Part shown: positions 29,570 through 40,424 of the stretch, one piece after another
How the letters are laid out: each line of letters opens with the position of its first letter
Position numbering within the stretch: position 1 is the stretch's first letter
DNA from: Aureimonas pseudogalii
GTDB lineage: Bacteria; Pseudomonadota; Alphaproteobacteria; Rhizobiales; Rhizobiaceae
Direction: 5' to 3'
DNA: 64,000 nucleotides
Assembly (NCBI RefSeq): GCF_014196835.1
Contig: NZ_JACIEK010000008.1
Span: 124,001-188,000, forward strand
Translations under genes and position numbers: made by a program
The notes under the pieces: generated by a model
What the model was told of the DNA's origin: nothing
Databases searched by the model: none
What the model saw: the letters and a program-made list of their open reading frames with translations, nothing else

Positions 29570-30559
29570 ATGGCGGGACTGATGGACGAAGGCGCTGAAT
29601 CGCTCGATCGCGTTCTGTCGATCGAAATCGCGCGGGTGACCGAGCGCGCCGCCGTGGCCGCCGCCATGCTGCGCGGGCGCGGCGACGAGAAGGCCGCGGA
29701 CCAGGCGGCTGTCGACGCCATGCGCATCGAACTCGGCTCTCTCGCGATCAGCGGCACCATCGTCATCGGCGAGGGCGAGCGCGACCAGGCCCCCATGCTC
29801 TTCATTGGCGAGGAGGTCGGTGCCGGCGGTCTGCCGGTGGACATCGCGCTCGATCCGCTGGAGGGCACGACGATCTGTGCCAAGAACCTGCCGAACGCGC
29901 TGACGGTGATCGCCGTCGCGACGAAAGGCAGCCTGCTCAACGCCCCCGACGTCTACATGGAGAAGATCGCGGTCGGCCCCGGCTATCCCGACGAAGTCGT
30001 GAGCCTCGATCGCACCCCGCGCCAGAACATCGAGGCGCTCGCCGCCGCCAAGGGCGTGCCGGTGGGCCAGATCACCGCCTGCATCCTCGACCGGCCGAGG
30101 CATGCCAAGTTGATCGAGGACATCCGTGCCACCGGTGCCGCGATCCGCCTGATCGGCGATGGCGACGTCGCGGGCGTCATCCACACGACCGATCCCGACG
30201 AGACCGGCATCGACATCTACATGGGCATCGGCGGCGCGCCCGAAGGCGTGCTGGCCGCAGCGGCGCTTCGCTGCATGGGTGGCCAGATGCAGGGACGCCT
30301 TCAGCTCAACACCGTCGAGAAGAGGATCCGGGCGGAGAAGATGGGCCTCATGCATCCCGACCGGATCTATCGCCTCCACGACATGGCGGCCGGCGACGTC
30401 GTGTTCGCGGCGACCGGCGTCACCGACGGCAACCTGCTCGACGGCGTGCGGATCTACGCCAACCGGATCGAGACGCATACGCTCGTCATGCGCGCTCAAT
30501 CCCGCACGGTGCGCGACATCCGCGCCCGGCACTACGATCTCGCGAAGTTCGGGCTCTGA
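29570..30559 (+). CDS. glpX: Class II fructose-1,6-bisphosphatase GlpX
   Basis: A 329-residue phosphatase for gluconeogenesis and carbon cycling. It has the Mg-binding GTIVIGEGERDQAPML and DIALDPLEGTTICAKN, and the C-terminal GVTDGNLLDGV. The family starts near MAGLMDEGAESLDR, so the ATG at 29570 was chosen. The position between hom and recJ is a recurrent alphaproteobacterial order. Confidence 0.97.
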   Translation: MAGLMDEGAESLDRVLSIEIARVTERAAVAAAMLRGRGDEKAADQAAVDAMRIELGSLAISGTIVIGEGERDQAPMLFIGEEVGAGGLPVDIALDPLEGTTICAKNLPNALTVIAVATKGSLLNAPDVYMEKIAVGPGYPDEVVSLDRTPRQNIEALAAAKGVPVGQITACILDRPRHAKLIEDIRATGAAIRLIGDGDVAGVIHTTDPDETGIDIYMGIGGAPEGVLAAAALRCMGGQMQGRLQLNTVEKRIRAEKMGLMHPDRIYRLHDMAAGDVVFAATGVTDGNLLDGVRIYANRIETHTLVMRAQSRTVRDIRARHYDLAKFGL

Positions 30560-30581
30560 GCGCAGGTCCAGGCGCGAACCC

Positions 30582-32378
30582 ATGATGCCATCCCACCGCA
30601 CGTTTCTGGGCGTCGAGCGATCGGCGGGCGGCCGGCGTTGGGTACATGCGCTCGACGCGCGCGCGGAAGGCGTGGCCAACCAGATCGCGCGGGAGCACGA
30701 CATCCCCGACCTCGTGGCGCGCGTGCTAGCGGGGCGCGGCGTCGAAGCGGCGGATGCGCTTGCCTTCCTCGCGCCGCGCATCCGCGACCTCATGCCCGAT
30801 CCCTCCACGCTGACGGACATGGACGCCGCCGCAGTGCGGTTGGCCGACGCGGTGGAGCGGGGTGAGCGCGTCGCGATCTTCGGCGACTACGACGTCGATG
30901 GCGCGGCGTCGTCCGCTCTGCTGCATCGATACCTGCGAGCCTTCGGCATTCACGCGCCGATCCGCATTCCCGATCGCATCAGCGAAGGGTACGGCCCCAA
31001 TCCGCAGGCGATGCGCGATCTCGCCGATGACGGCGCGTCGCTGATCGTTACCGTCGATTGCGGAACGTCGAGTTTCGAGGCGCTGGAGGCGGCCCAGGCG
31101 ATCGGGGTGGACGTCTTGGTGCTCGACCACCATCAGACGGGGGTCCGGCTGCCGCCGGCGTTGGCCCTCGTGAACCCCAACCGGCAGGACGATTTGTCCG
31201 GGCAGGGCCATCTCTGCGCTGCCGGCGTGGTGTTTCTCACACTCGCGGCGGTCTCGCGCGAGCTGCGCCGGCGTGGCCGCCCCGCCGACTCCTTGCCGGA
31301 CATTCGGCGCGACCTCGACATCGTCGCTTTGGCGACCGTCTGCGACGTCGTGCCGCTCGTCGGCTTCAACCGCGCGCTGGTGGTGCAGGGGCTGCTGCGG
31401 ATGCGGTCGCTGGAGAATGTCGGCCTCAAGGCGCTGGCGGAGATCGCGCGTCTGGCGGGGCCGATCGACACGTTCCATCTCGGCTTTCTGCTCGGGCCCC
31501 GCATCAACGCCGGCGGACGGATCGGCGAGGCGCATCTCGGCAGTCGGCTGCTGACCATCGAGGACGACGTCGAGGCGCGGGCGCTGGCCGAACAGCTCCA
31601 TCTCCTGAACGCCGAGCGGCAGGCGATGGAGAAGGAGATGCTCGACGAGGCCGAGCGGGAGGTGCTGGCCGAGATCGGCAGCGGCGATGGGCCGCCCGTG
31701 CTCGTGGTCGCCCGTGCCAACTGGCACCCCGGCATCGTCGGCCTCATCGCCGCGCGGCTGCGCGAGCGCTTCTCGCGGCCCGCCTTCGCGATCTCCTTCG
31801 ACGGGGCCGGGCGCGGCGCGGGATCGGGCCGCTCGATTCCCGGCTTCGACATCGGCGCCTTCGTGCGACAGGCGGTGGAGGAGGGCGTCCTTGTGAAAGG
31901 CGGGGGCCATGGTATGGCGGCCGGCCTGACCATTCGCCGCGAGGCGCTCGCGGATCTGCGCGCACTGGCGGACGAGCGCGCGCGCGAGACCGTCACTCGT
32001 CTGCGGGCGGTCGATATGCTGAAGATCGATGGCGCGGTGAGCGCCATGGCGCTTCGCCCCGAGCTCATCGCCGTCATCGATCAGGCCGGTCCGTTCGGCG
32101 CCGGCCATACCGCGCCGATCTTCGCGCTGCCGCGGCATCGGGTCGTTTCCGCGGGCGAAGTGGGAACAGGAGGGCATATCCGGGCGACGTTACGGTCGGC
32201 CGATGGCACCGATGCCTCGGCCATCGCCTTCCGCGCCGCAGGGTCACCAGTCGGCGACGCCCTTCTCAAGGGGCGCGACCATCTCGTGCATGTGGCCGGA
32301 TCGCTTTCGATCGACCGATATCAGGGGCGTGAGAAGGTCTCGGTTCGCATCCTCGACGTCGCATCGGCCGATCTCTGA
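30582..32378 (+). CDS. recJ: Single-stranded-DNA 5'-3' exonuclease RecJ
   Basis: A 598-residue DHH-family nuclease. Motifs: IFGDYDVDGAASSALLHRYL (I), TVDCGTSSFEA (II), LVLDHHQTGVRLP (III, DHH), ATVCDVVPL (IV), and in the DHHA1 domain ARANWHPGIVGLIAARL and GGGHGMAAGL. A C-terminal OB-like domain follows. It degrades single-stranded DNA in recombination and mismatch repair. Two adjacent ATG codons at 30582 and 30585 begin the protein, 22 bp after glpX. Confidence 0.97.
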   Translation: MMPSHRTFLGVERSAGGRRWVHALDARAEGVANQIAREHDIPDLVARVLAGRGVEAADALAFLAPRIRDLMPDPSTLTDMDAAAVRLADAVERGERVAIFGDYDVDGAASSALLHRYLRAFGIHAPIRIPDRISEGYGPNPQAMRDLADDGASLIVTVDCGTSSFEALEAAQAIGVDVLVLDHHQTGVRLPPALALVNPNRQDDLSGQGHLCAAGVVFLTLAAVSRELRRRGRPADSLPDIRRDLDIVALATVCDVVPLVGFNRALVVQGLLRMRSLENVGLKALAEIARLAGPIDTFHLGFLLGPRINAGGRIGEAHLGSRLLTIEDDVEARALAEQLHLLNAERQAMEKEMLDEAEREVLAEIGSGDGPPVLVVARANWHPGIVGLIAARLRERFSRPAFAISFDGAGRGAGSGRSIPGFDIGAFVRQAVEEGVLVKGGGHGMAAGLTIRREALADLRALADERARETVTRLRAVDMLKIDGAVSAMALRPELIAVIDQAGPFGAGHTAPIFALPRHRVVSAGEVGTGGHIRATLRSADGTDASAIAFRAAGSPVGDALLKGRDHLVHVAGSLSIDRYQGREKVSVRILDVASADL

Positions 32379-32501
32379 TCGAACGCAACGATCACCGGCT
32401 AACACCGCGTAAATGGCCGTCAAGCATCCATTTGCGCGGCAGAACTTCGTATCCGAAGCTCGAACAAGGCCGATGCTCGTTTAGATAAAATTTGAAAGGA
32501 G

Positions 32502-32576
32502 TGGTACGCCCAAGGAGAATCGAACTCCTCTCTCCACCGTGAAAGGGTGGCGTCCTAACCGATAGACGATGGGCGC
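32502..32576 (-). tRNA. tRNA-Glu(TTC)
   Basis: A 75-nt cloverleaf read on the minus strand. The acceptor arm GCGCCCA pairs with TGGGCGT, the D arm carries GGTTAGGA, the anticodon stem is CCACC/GGTGG around a CTTTCAC loop giving anticodon TTC, and the T arm has GTTCGATTC. A CCA end is encoded. It stands alone between recJ and the M15-like peptidase gene. Confidence 0.95.
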
Positions 32577-32632
32577 GGACAAGTGCGTCTATAGGGTGAG
32601 TCGCTCTGCGACGCAACCCGGTTTTTGCCGGC

Positions 32633-33736
32633 TCAGCCGCTGTCTTTGACAGCTGCGAAACGCCGCGTCCGGCAGGGCCAGTTCCAGTCGCGAGTCGGGC
32701 CAGAATCGATATGGATCGCCGCCGTGTGGCAGTAGGTTCCGACACCGCCGCGCTGAGGCAGGGCCCGCACATATTGGGCGACTGCCCGCCCATCGACACC
32801 GGGAACGTGAAGATCCGCCGCCTTGCAGGCCATGTGCATCGACGCTTTTGCCCCGTTGACGCGGCGATTGTGCGCGGGCGAGCGGAAGCCGGACGTGATT
32901 ACGACCTTCTTCTTGAAACGACCCTCGATCTGGCTGATCAACGCCATCAAATTGGAGTCGAAACAGTTGGTGACGATATCCTCGCGCTGGATGAGCAGAC
33001 CGCTCGGAGCCAGCCGCGCGATGCCTGACAGCGACGCCATCTGGTAGCTGCCGCCGATGTCGTCCATGAGGTCCGAATCGACGCTGGCGCGCTGGCCGAT
33101 CTCGAAGAGAGATTTCGGATCGACGCCCGGAAGGGCGTTGCCGCCCGCTTCGGTCGGTGACCCCTGCGTCTGCAGCACAACGACGCGGCGGCTCTTGCCT
33201 GCATCGGCATTCCTCAACGGTGTCTTCGTCTCCGACTGCGTGAAGAGCGACGCATAGAGCGAGTTTTCCGACTCCTTGCCGCCGCGCGCCGGAGTGGCGT
33301 AGGCGGCGACGGCCGGCGCCGAGGTTCGGGTCAGGAGGGCGGTCGGCTTGATCCCGCCGGTCGCTTCGGCGTCGGCCGCCGCTCCGGCCCCATCCTTCCC
33401 GTCGATCGCGGCAAGGCGCGTCGCGGTCTGCGACCGCACGAGCGCGGCGATCTCATCATCGGGCTTGGACGCAGGCTGCTTTTCGATCGTGGCAGCGGCC
33501 ACAGGCGCGTCGGTGGTCGAAGAGGCTGATGCCGAAGACACGGTCTCAACAGACGCATCCCCAGCAGCAGCCAATGCGGAGGAGGGTGCGGCCGGCGAAC
33601 TCGCAGGGTGCGTTGGCGCAAAACCGAAGGACTGCGACTCGTCCACCGCGGAAACGCAGCCACCCAGCAGCGGCGCGATCACGGCGCAAACGGCCATCGC
33701 GGCGCCATGCGGAAGACGGCGCGATCGCGCGTTCAC
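32633..33736 (-). CDS. Peptidase M15-like lipoprotein (D-Ala-D-Ala carboxypeptidase fold)
   Basis: A 367-residue envelope protein. A basic N-terminus and hydrophobic stretch end in a lipobox (APLLGGC). About 200 residues of Ser/Ala/Pro-rich linker follow, then a C-terminal M15_3-like domain: KKVVITSGFRSPAHNRRVNG, SMHMACKAADLHVPGVD and CHTAAIHIDSGPTRDW, with the zinc ligands His, Asp and His. It probably trims or binds peptidoglycan peptides. The start is uncertain: GTG at 33736 gives the best signal peptide, ATG at 33697 leaves no basic residues, and a farther in-frame start at 33859 has none of the features. Confidence 0.82.
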   Translation of the reverse strand: MNARSRRLPHGAAMAVCAVIAPLLGGCVSAVDESQSFGFAPTHPASSPAAPSSALAAAGDASVETVSSASASSTTDAPVAAATIEKQPASKPDDEIAALVRSQTATRLAAIDGKDGAGAAADAEATGGIKPTALLTRTSAPAVAAYATPARGGKESENSLYASLFTQSETKTPLRNADAGKSRRVVVLQTQGSPTEAGGNALPGVDPKSLFEIGQRASVDSDLMDDIGGSYQMASLSGIARLAPSGLLIQREDIVTNCFDSNLMALISQIEGRFKKKVVITSGFRSPAHNRRVNGAKASMHMACKAADLHVPGVDGRAVAQYVRALPQRGGVGTYCHTAAIHIDSGPTRDWNWPCRTRRFAAVKDSG

Positions 33737-33937
33737 AGAATTTCGTCCGGCCAAACGGTCGCCCACCCTCTCGGCGCCGCATTCCGGCGCGTGCAAGGAC
33801 GATCTCCACGTCGAGCGGATCGCCTTGCTTCTGTCCCTGCCGAACCTTCCGGTCCCCATCCGACGCCACTGGCAAGCTTCGGCAAGATTACGAATTGTTC
33901 ATGACTGTGGCACGGATGAGGCGCCGCGTCGAATCCT

Positions 33938-34378
33938 CTACCAGGAGCCGGTGTTCTCCATCGAAATCCAAGGCTCGGACGAAGCCTTTGCCTCACCGCG
34001 CTGCAGGATCTCGATCGAAATATTGTCGGGCGACTTCACGAAAGCCATCCGTCCGTCACGCGGCGGACGGTTGATGGTGACGCCCTTGTCCATCAGCGAC
34101 CGGCATGTCTCGTAGATGTCGTCGACCTCGTAGGCGAGGTGTCCGAAATTGCGGCCCGACCCGTAGTCTTCCGGGTCCCAATTGTGGGTCAGTTCGAGCA
34201 GCGGCGCCGCCTCGCTGCGCCCGGTCTCGACATCTTTCGACGCCGCCAGAAAGATCAGTGTGAACCGACCGGCCTGGCTCTCGGTCCGCCGAACCTCGAC
34301 CATTCCCATCTTGCCGCAATAGAAGTCGAGCGAGGCGTCGACGTCCTGGATCCGAACCATCGTATGAAGGTAACGCAT
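33938..34378 (-). CDS. gloA: Lactoylglutathione lyase (glyoxalase I)
   Basis: A 146-residue glyoxalase I. It begins MRYLHTMVRIQDVDASLDFY, and has GRFTLIFLAA, LLELTHNWDPEDYGSGRNFG and DGVTINRPPR-like segments typical of the family; metal ligands His, Glu, His, Glu are at the expected places (RYLH, LLELTH, GHLAYEV, SIEIL). It converts methylglyoxal-glutathione hemithioacetal to lactoylglutathione. A further ATG at 34387 lies too close to the GGGGAGA site. Confidence 0.94.
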   Translation of the reverse strand: MRYLHTMVRIQDVDASLDFYCGKMGMVEVRRTESQAGRFTLIFLAASKDVETGRSEAAPLLELTHNWDPEDYGSGRNFGHLAYEVDDIYETCRSLMDKGVTINRPPRDGRMAFVKSPDNISIEILQRGEAKASSEPWISMENTGSW

Positions 34379-34712
34379 GGAACTCATTTCTCCCCGTTGA
34401 TGCCGCCAAGCTAGAGCGGGCGATGGGGTCGCCAAGTCGACCGAAAGGTCGGGACGATGCCTTGTGCCATCGGGAGATGTCGCGAAGCTTGCGGTGTGAA
34501 CGTAGGCGACCCATGGCTTTCTCGGCGGATTTGGCAGAAAGTGATGCTTCGAGGATTCACAAACCCAATCGGTCTTCTATTCTGAGAACATCGGTGATCG
34601 ATCGACGGGACTGACAGAGCGTGCGAACGAAATCACTTCCTGAAGGGCATGCGCCATTGGTTCGACCGATTGGCGTTTCGTTCCTTGCGTCGACCAGGGT
34701 CTCGGTTATTCG
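34379..34712 (+). promoter_or_regulatory. Long gap upstream of the cold-shock gene, probable promoter and leader
   Basis: This 334-bp stretch separates gloA from the divergent cold-shock gene. I find no convincing coding frame or RNA gene in it. Its right half is less G+C-rich than its surroundings and has several short inverted segments, which would suit the long structured 5' leader commonly found on csp mRNAs. That role is inferred from gene identity, not from a recognised motif. Confidence 0.35.
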
Positions 34713-35285
34713 ATGAGTGATCGCACGCACACGGATCTGGCAGCGGCGGCGAGCGACCCGCTCGATTTCGATCTCGACATGGTGTCCGGCCACATCAAGT
34801 GGTTCGATGTCGCGAAAGGCTTCGGCTTCATCGTGCCCGACGATGGCTCGGGTGACATTCTTCTTCACGTCACCTGTCTACGACGCGACGGTTTCTCAAC
34901 CGTGCTCGAAGGCGCTCGCATCGTCTGCGAAGTGCAGCGAGGCGAGCGGGGGCTGCAGGCGTTCCGTGTCGTGTCGATGGATCAGTCCACCGCCGTCCAT
35001 CCGGCCCAGCAGGGTGCGGCAAAGACCCACGTTCACGTGGTGCCGACCAGCGATCTCGAGACCGCGACGGTGAAGTGGTTCAACCGAACCAAAGGCTACG
35101 GCTTCATCTCTCGTGGCGACGGAACGGAAGACATCTTCGTCCACATGGAAACGCTGCGTCGCTTCGGCATGACGGAGTTGAGGCCGGGGCAGGAGGTGCT
35201 CGTCCGGTTCGGCAACGGTTCGAAGGGGCTGATGGCGGCGGAAATCCATCCGGCCGAAGGGCCCTCCCACGCGGGAACGCACTGA
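34713..35285 (+). CDS. Cold-shock protein with two CSD domains
   Basis: A 190-residue protein with two cold-shock domains joined by a ~35-residue linker. The first (residues ~22-90) has [19 protein letters not shown] and DILLHVTCL; the second (~112-180) has [19 protein letters not shown] and [14 protein letters not shown] and KGYGF are RNP1, DILLHV and DIFVHM RNP2. Such dual-domain proteins are common in Hyphomicrobiales and act as RNA chaperones. The DUF192 gene starts immediately after its stop. Confidence 0.95.
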   Translation: MSDRTHTDLAAAASDPLDFDLDMVSGHIKWFDVAKGFGFIVPDDGSGDILLHVTCLRRDGFSTVLEGARIVCEVQRGERGLQAFRVVSMDQSTAVHPAQQGAAKTHVHVVPTSDLETATVKWFNRTKGYGFISRGDGTEDIFVHMETLRRFGMTELRPGQEVLVRFGNGSKGLMAAEIHPAEGPSHAGTH

Positions 35286-35765
35286 ATGCTCGCCGCCTTT
35301 CGGCAGAATCGCGCGGTCATCCTGATCGTGATCGCGCTGGTCGCGGTCGGCACCTTCGTCTTCACGTCGAAATCGTCGGGCTCGAATGCCATGCTGGTCA
35401 CAGCGACCGGACGCCACCCGATCGACGTCGAGATCGCGGATACGCCCGAGACGCGCGAGATCGGGCTGATGAACCGCGACCGGATGGATGCCGACAGCGG
35501 CATGCTGTTCGACTTCGACGTTTCACGCGACGTGACGATGTGGATGAAGAATACGCTGATCCCGCTCGACATGCTGTTCATGGACCATCGGGGTTTCGTC
35601 GTGCGTATCGCCGCGAACGCTCAACCCCTCTCTCTCTCGCTGATCCCGTCGAACGCGCCTATTCAATATGTTCTCGAGCTCAGCGGGGGCGCGGCGGCCC
35701 GCTATGGCGCCAAGGTCGGCGATCACCTCGAGCATCCCATCATCACCCGACCGAACACGCCCTGA
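35286..35765 (+). CDS. DUF192 family protein, membrane-anchored or exported
   Basis: A 159-residue protein. Residues ~10-28 (AVILIVIALVAVGTFVF) form a membrane anchor or signal. The DUF192 domain follows: VEIADTPETREIGLMNRDRM, GMLFDFD, VTMWMKNTLIPLDMLFMD and YVLELSGGAAARYGAKVGD. Function of the family is unknown; small extracytoplasmic proteins of this type occur widely. It starts on the base after the cold-shock stop, so translation is probably coupled, an arrangement seen in relatives. Confidence 0.92.
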   Translation: MLAAFRQNRAVILIVIALVAVGTFVFTSKSSGSNAMLVTATGRHPIDVEIADTPETREIGLMNRDRMDADSGMLFDFDVSRDVTMWMKNTLIPLDMLFMDHRGFVVRIAANAQPLSLSLIPSNAPIQYVLELSGGAAARYGAKVGDHLEHPIITRPNTP

Positions 35766-35867
35766 AGCTTCGAGTTTATGGGTTGCATCGTCGGGACTTG
35801 CGCCGCTTGGCCCTTGACCCGCATTGGGTTGCCGGGCATACCGCACGGGTCCCGTCCGGGATATGTT

Positions 35868-35944
<77 letters not shown>

Positions 35945-35992
35945 AAGACCGGACCATCCGACATCGGCAGGCGCAGTTCGGAGATCTGACAG

Positions 35993-36298
35993 ATGGTGGC
36001 TCGTATCTATCGTCCAGCTCGCACGGCGATGCAGTCCGGCAAGGGCAAGACCAAGGAATGGCTCTTCTCCTACGAGCCTGCCGAGCCGAAGAGCATCGAC
36101 CCGCTGATGGGCTACACGTCCTCAGGTGACATGCGCGCCCAGGTTCGTCTATCCTTCGAGACCAAGGAGCAGGCGATCGAATATGCCGAGCGAAACGGCA
36201 TCGCCTATCGCGTCGAGGAACAGGTCGACTCCACCCGCCCGCGCGTCTCCTATTCCGACAATTTCCGCTACGACCGCCAGCAGCCCTGGACCCACTGA
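35993..36298 (+). CDS. NDUFS4-family NADH dehydrogenase accessory subunit
   Basis: A 101-residue protein homologous to the mitochondrial complex I subunit NDUFS4. It opens with ARIYRPARTAMQSGKGKT, has DPLMGYTSSGDMRAQVRLSF and EQAIEYAERNGIAYRVEE and ends YSDNFRYDRQQPWTH, all family hallmarks. In alphaproteobacteria this subunit stabilises the NADH-binding arm of complex I. It lies between two tRNA genes on the same strand and could be processed with them from one transcript. Confidence 0.95.
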   Translation: MVARIYRPARTAMQSGKGKTKEWLFSYEPAEPKSIDPLMGYTSSGDMRAQVRLSFETKEQAIEYAERNGIAYRVEEQVDSTRPRVSYSDNFRYDRQQPWTH

Positions 36299-36335
36299 CC
36301 ATCAGTCAGCACGCCGTCTTCCGCCTGACAGATCC

Positions 36336-36411
36336 GGCCCCGTAGCTCAGAGGATAGAGCACCGGCCTTCTAAGCCGATGGTCGCAGGTTCGAATCCTGC
36401 CGGGGTCGCCA
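36336..36411 (+). tRNA. tRNA-Arg(TCT)
   Basis: A 76-nt cloverleaf: acceptor GGCCCCG with CGGGGTC (one G-T pair), D arm GCTCAGAGGATAGAGC, anticodon loop CTTCTAA giving TCT, T arm GCAGGTTCGAATCCTGC, G73 and encoded CCA. The 259 bp that follow, up to the acetyltransferase gene, hold nothing I can assign apart from a GTTCTAGAAC palindrome near a T-run. Confidence 0.96.
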
Positions 36412-36670
36412 CCTATTTCCTAAGGCGTTGTTCTAGAACCGATTTTTTCGCTGCTTCCTGCGTCGGATGCGAAGGGTGAGATGGCGCTGTGAGGGCAGCC
36501 TGTGCGCGAACGTCTCGGCAGCCCGTTCGTCGCCGTCCATCGGTCTGTCGGTGCAGACGAAGACGTGGTGTCGGAATGCGGCCGGCGATGAAGACGCGGC
36601 CTGAGGAGGGGCGTGCAAACTGGGCCCATTCCACGCGTCGGTTTGAACTTCTCTCGATTCTGTCGGGCGC

Positions 36671-37108
36671 CTAATTGAGAAGCCGGCGGTATTGAAGGAA
36701 GCCGGAGCGGTCGGCAATGCGATCGTAGAGTTGCATCGCATCCTGGTTCGTCTCGTGTGTCAGCCAGTAGACGCGCGACGCCTCGGCGCGGCAAGCCTCT
36801 TCGTAGACGTGTTCGATCAGTCGGCGACCGATGCTGTGCCCGCGCATGTCGGACTCGACGAAGAGGTCCTGCAGGTAGCAGTAGTCGCCGCTCGTCCAGG
36901 TCGAGCGGTGAAAGAGGAAGTGGACAAGTCCGACCGGACGGCCGTCGTGCATGGCCAGCGCCGCAAACATCGGCTCGGCCGGATCGAGCAGGCGTTCGAA
37001 GGTCCGGCGCGTCACCGCCGGTTCGATCTCGACCTTATAGAACGCTTGGTAGCCGCTCCAGAGCCGCTGCCATTCGGTCTGGTCTGCAGCCTCGATCGGT
37101 CGGATCAT
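36671..37108 (-). CDS. GNAT family N-acetyltransferase
   Basis: A 145-residue GCN5-type acetyltransferase. It begins MIRPIEAADQTEWQRLWSGY and shows the acetyl-CoA loop CYLQDLFVESDMRGHSIGRRLIEH (split as DLFVESDMRGHSIGRRL, motif A) and VYWLTHETNQDAMQLYDRI (motif B). The acceptor substrate is unknown. AGGAG seven bases upstream supports ATG at 37108 over 37123, which overlaps that site. Confidence 0.9.
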   Translation of the reverse strand: MIRPIEAADQTEWQRLWSGYQAFYKVEIEPAVTRRTFERLLDPAEPMFAALAMHDGRPVGLVHFLFHRSTWTSGDYCYLQDLFVESDMRGHSIGRRLIEHVYEEACRAEASRVYWLTHETNQDAMQLYDRIADRSGFLQYRRLLN

Positions 37109-37190
37109 CGGTTCGCTCCTCATGTGGCGGGTCCGTAGGACTTTGCAGCCCGGCGCTCAGGTGCGGTGCCGAACGCTTGGCCGCGAAGAG

Positions 37191-38186
37191 CTAATGTCGT
37201 ACTGCGTTCTCGAGAGCATCGGCGAGCCTGCTGGCGTCGCGGCGCGCGGCAAGCGCCGTTTCCATCGTCACCGACTCGAAGCGTACGGCCTGATGGGGCT
37301 GGAACTGACCGATCAGGTCCATGTCGGCCGAGATCACCGTGCCGAGCATGAAATAGCCGCCGCCCGATACGGCGTCGCGGTGCAGGACGATCGGCTCCAT
37401 GCCACCGGGCACCTGCACCGAGCCGTAGGGATAGCAGCTGTCGACGATGTTCGACGGGTCCGAACCCGCGCCGAAGGGCTGCTCGCGCGGTTCAAACTCC
37501 AGCTTGCGCCCACCGCGGAACCTATAGCCGATGCGGTCAGCCTCGGGGGCGACCTTCCACTCGTCCTCGAAGAACGTGCCTTTCGATCCTTCCGTGACGC
37601 GGTGCCAGTAGAGGCCCGGCAGCACGCGCAGGGTTTGCGAGGCGCCGATCGGGCGGCGCAGGGCCTCTGCCACGCTCGCACCCTCATGCCCCGCGCCGGT
37701 CGGCTTGCCGAGCGCCAGCGTGTCGCCGGCCTTCAACGGGCGACCCTCGAAGCCGCCGAGACCGCCGAGCGCATAGGTGGAGCGCGAACCCAAGACGAGC
37801 GGCACGTCGATGCCGCCGGAAATGGCGATGTAGGCACGCGCGCCAGCCTTGAGGAAGCCGAAGGAGAGAACCTGGCCCGCCTTCACCGGAAAGGCCATCC
37901 AACCCGGCTGCTCTACGCCGTCGACCTTCGGTGGCATCGCGGCGCCGGTGACCGCGACGAGCGCATCCACCCCGAAGCGGATCTCTGGCCCCATGAACAC
38001 CGCCTCGAGAGCGGCCGCCCCAGCTTCGTTGCCGACGAGGCGGTTGGCGGCGACGAGCGCGTGGCGGTCCATCGCGCCGGAGATCGGCAGGCCGAGATGG
38101 TAGTAGCCGGGACGCCCGAGATCCTGAACCTGCGTCGAGAGGCCGGGCTTCAGGATCTCGATCGTGGCCGTGGTGGAAGCGCTCAT
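37191..38186 (-). CDS. pxpC: PxpC/KipA family protein (biotin-dependent carboxyltransferase-like subunit)
   Basis: A 331-residue protein of the AHS2/KipA family. It has KPGLSTQVQDLGRPGYYHLG, ISGAMDRHALVAANRLVGN and YIAISGGIDVPLVLGSRSTY. In 5-oxoprolinase (PxpABC) it acts with PxpB; the same domain forms half of the carboxyltransferase of urea carboxylase. Start at 38186 overlaps the pxpB stop by four bases. It is the last of four coupled genes accB-accC-pxpB-pxpC, so here a biotin-linked enzyme is more likely than plain 5-oxoprolinase. Confidence 0.9.
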   Translation of the reverse strand: MSASTTATIEILKPGLSTQVQDLGRPGYYHLGLPISGAMDRHALVAANRLVGNEAGAAALEAVFMGPEIRFGVDALVAVTGAAMPPKVDGVEQPGWMAFPVKAGQVLSFGFLKAGARAYIAISGGIDVPLVLGSRSTYALGGLGGFEGRPLKAGDTLALGKPTGAGHEGASVAEALRRPIGASQTLRVLPGLYWHRVTEGSKGTFFEDEWKVAPEADRIGYRFRGGRKLEFEPREQPFGAGSDPSNIVDSCYPYGSVQVPGGMEPIVLHRDAVSGGGYFMLGTVISADMDLIGQFQPHQAVRFESVTMETALAARRDASRLADALENAVRH

Positions 38187-39048
38187 GGCATCACCTTGAG
38201 GATCGAGGCGTTCGTGCCGTCGGGGTCGGCGAGGAAATCGGCGAGCGAGAAGCATACGTCGCGCATCGCCGGTTCGAACCGGCCGCCATCGACCGCTTCC
38301 ACCGCCGCGTCGTAGCCTTCGCGATCGACCCGGCGGAACTGCACGATGTCGCCGGGCCGGAAGAGGATCATGAAGTCACGGAGATAGCTGACCTTCTGGG
38401 CGGGATCGTAGATCGGCATCGGCGTGATGCCGAACATCTGGTAGCCGCCGGCGCCGCGCACCGAGTAGATGCAGCCGAAGCAGCCGCCGTGGCCGACCGT
38501 CAGGCGCGGCGTATCGGTGCGGGGGCGCAGGTACTTCGGCACCTCGATCTGCCGCTTGCGATCCACCATCTGGTACATGAACGGCAGTCCCGCGACGAAG
38601 CCGACCATCGAGACGAACCATGGCGCGCCCGAATGCGCCTTGATGAAGGCCTCGAAATCGCCGAAGCCGTTGATGCGGGCGGCGTAGTCGAGGTCGGTTC
38701 CGGCGGGCTCCTGATGGCGCTCGCGAAAGCGCATCAGGGTCTCGCGGGTCCACGGATCGTCGTAGAAGACGGGCACCTCGATGACGCGGGTCGAGATGAC
38801 CGTGTCGATGGTCTCGGCGCCCGCCTCGAAGCTCTTCAACTCCGCCATCAGGTCGTCCGGCGCGATCACGTCGGGGTCGAACTTGATCTGGAATGAGGCG
38901 TTGGACGGGCAGATCTCGGTCACGCCCCGGATGCGGCTCTCGCGCACCGCATTGGTCATCGACAGGCTCTTGAAGAAGGCCGGGAGGGACATCTCCTCGT
39001 TGACCTCGACGAAGATGTGCTCGTCGCCGCCGAAGGAATAGCGCGTCG

Positions 39049-39052
<4 letters not shown>
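38183..39052 (-). CDS. pxpB: PxpB/KipI family protein (carboxyltransferase-like subunit)
   Basis: A 289-residue protein of the AHS1/KipI family, partner of PxpC. Recognisable stretches are GDEHIFVEVNEEMSL near the start, VEVPVFYDD-like IEVPVFYDDPW, and GFVAGLPFMYQM followed by GGCFGCIYSVRGAGGYQMFG. It is ~60 residues longer than the usual KipI because of an N-terminal extension. Start and stop each overlap the neighbouring genes by four bases (ATGA), showing tight translational coupling with the biotin carboxylase and pxpC. Confidence 0.9.
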
Positions 39053-40422
<1,370 letters not shown>

Positions 40423-40424
40423 CG

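Noticed and set aside
36429-36446. Possible terminator after tRNA-Arg: GTTCTAGAAC followed by a T-run
   Set aside because: The palindrome has no loop and is not G+C-rich, so a stable terminator hairpin is unlikely.
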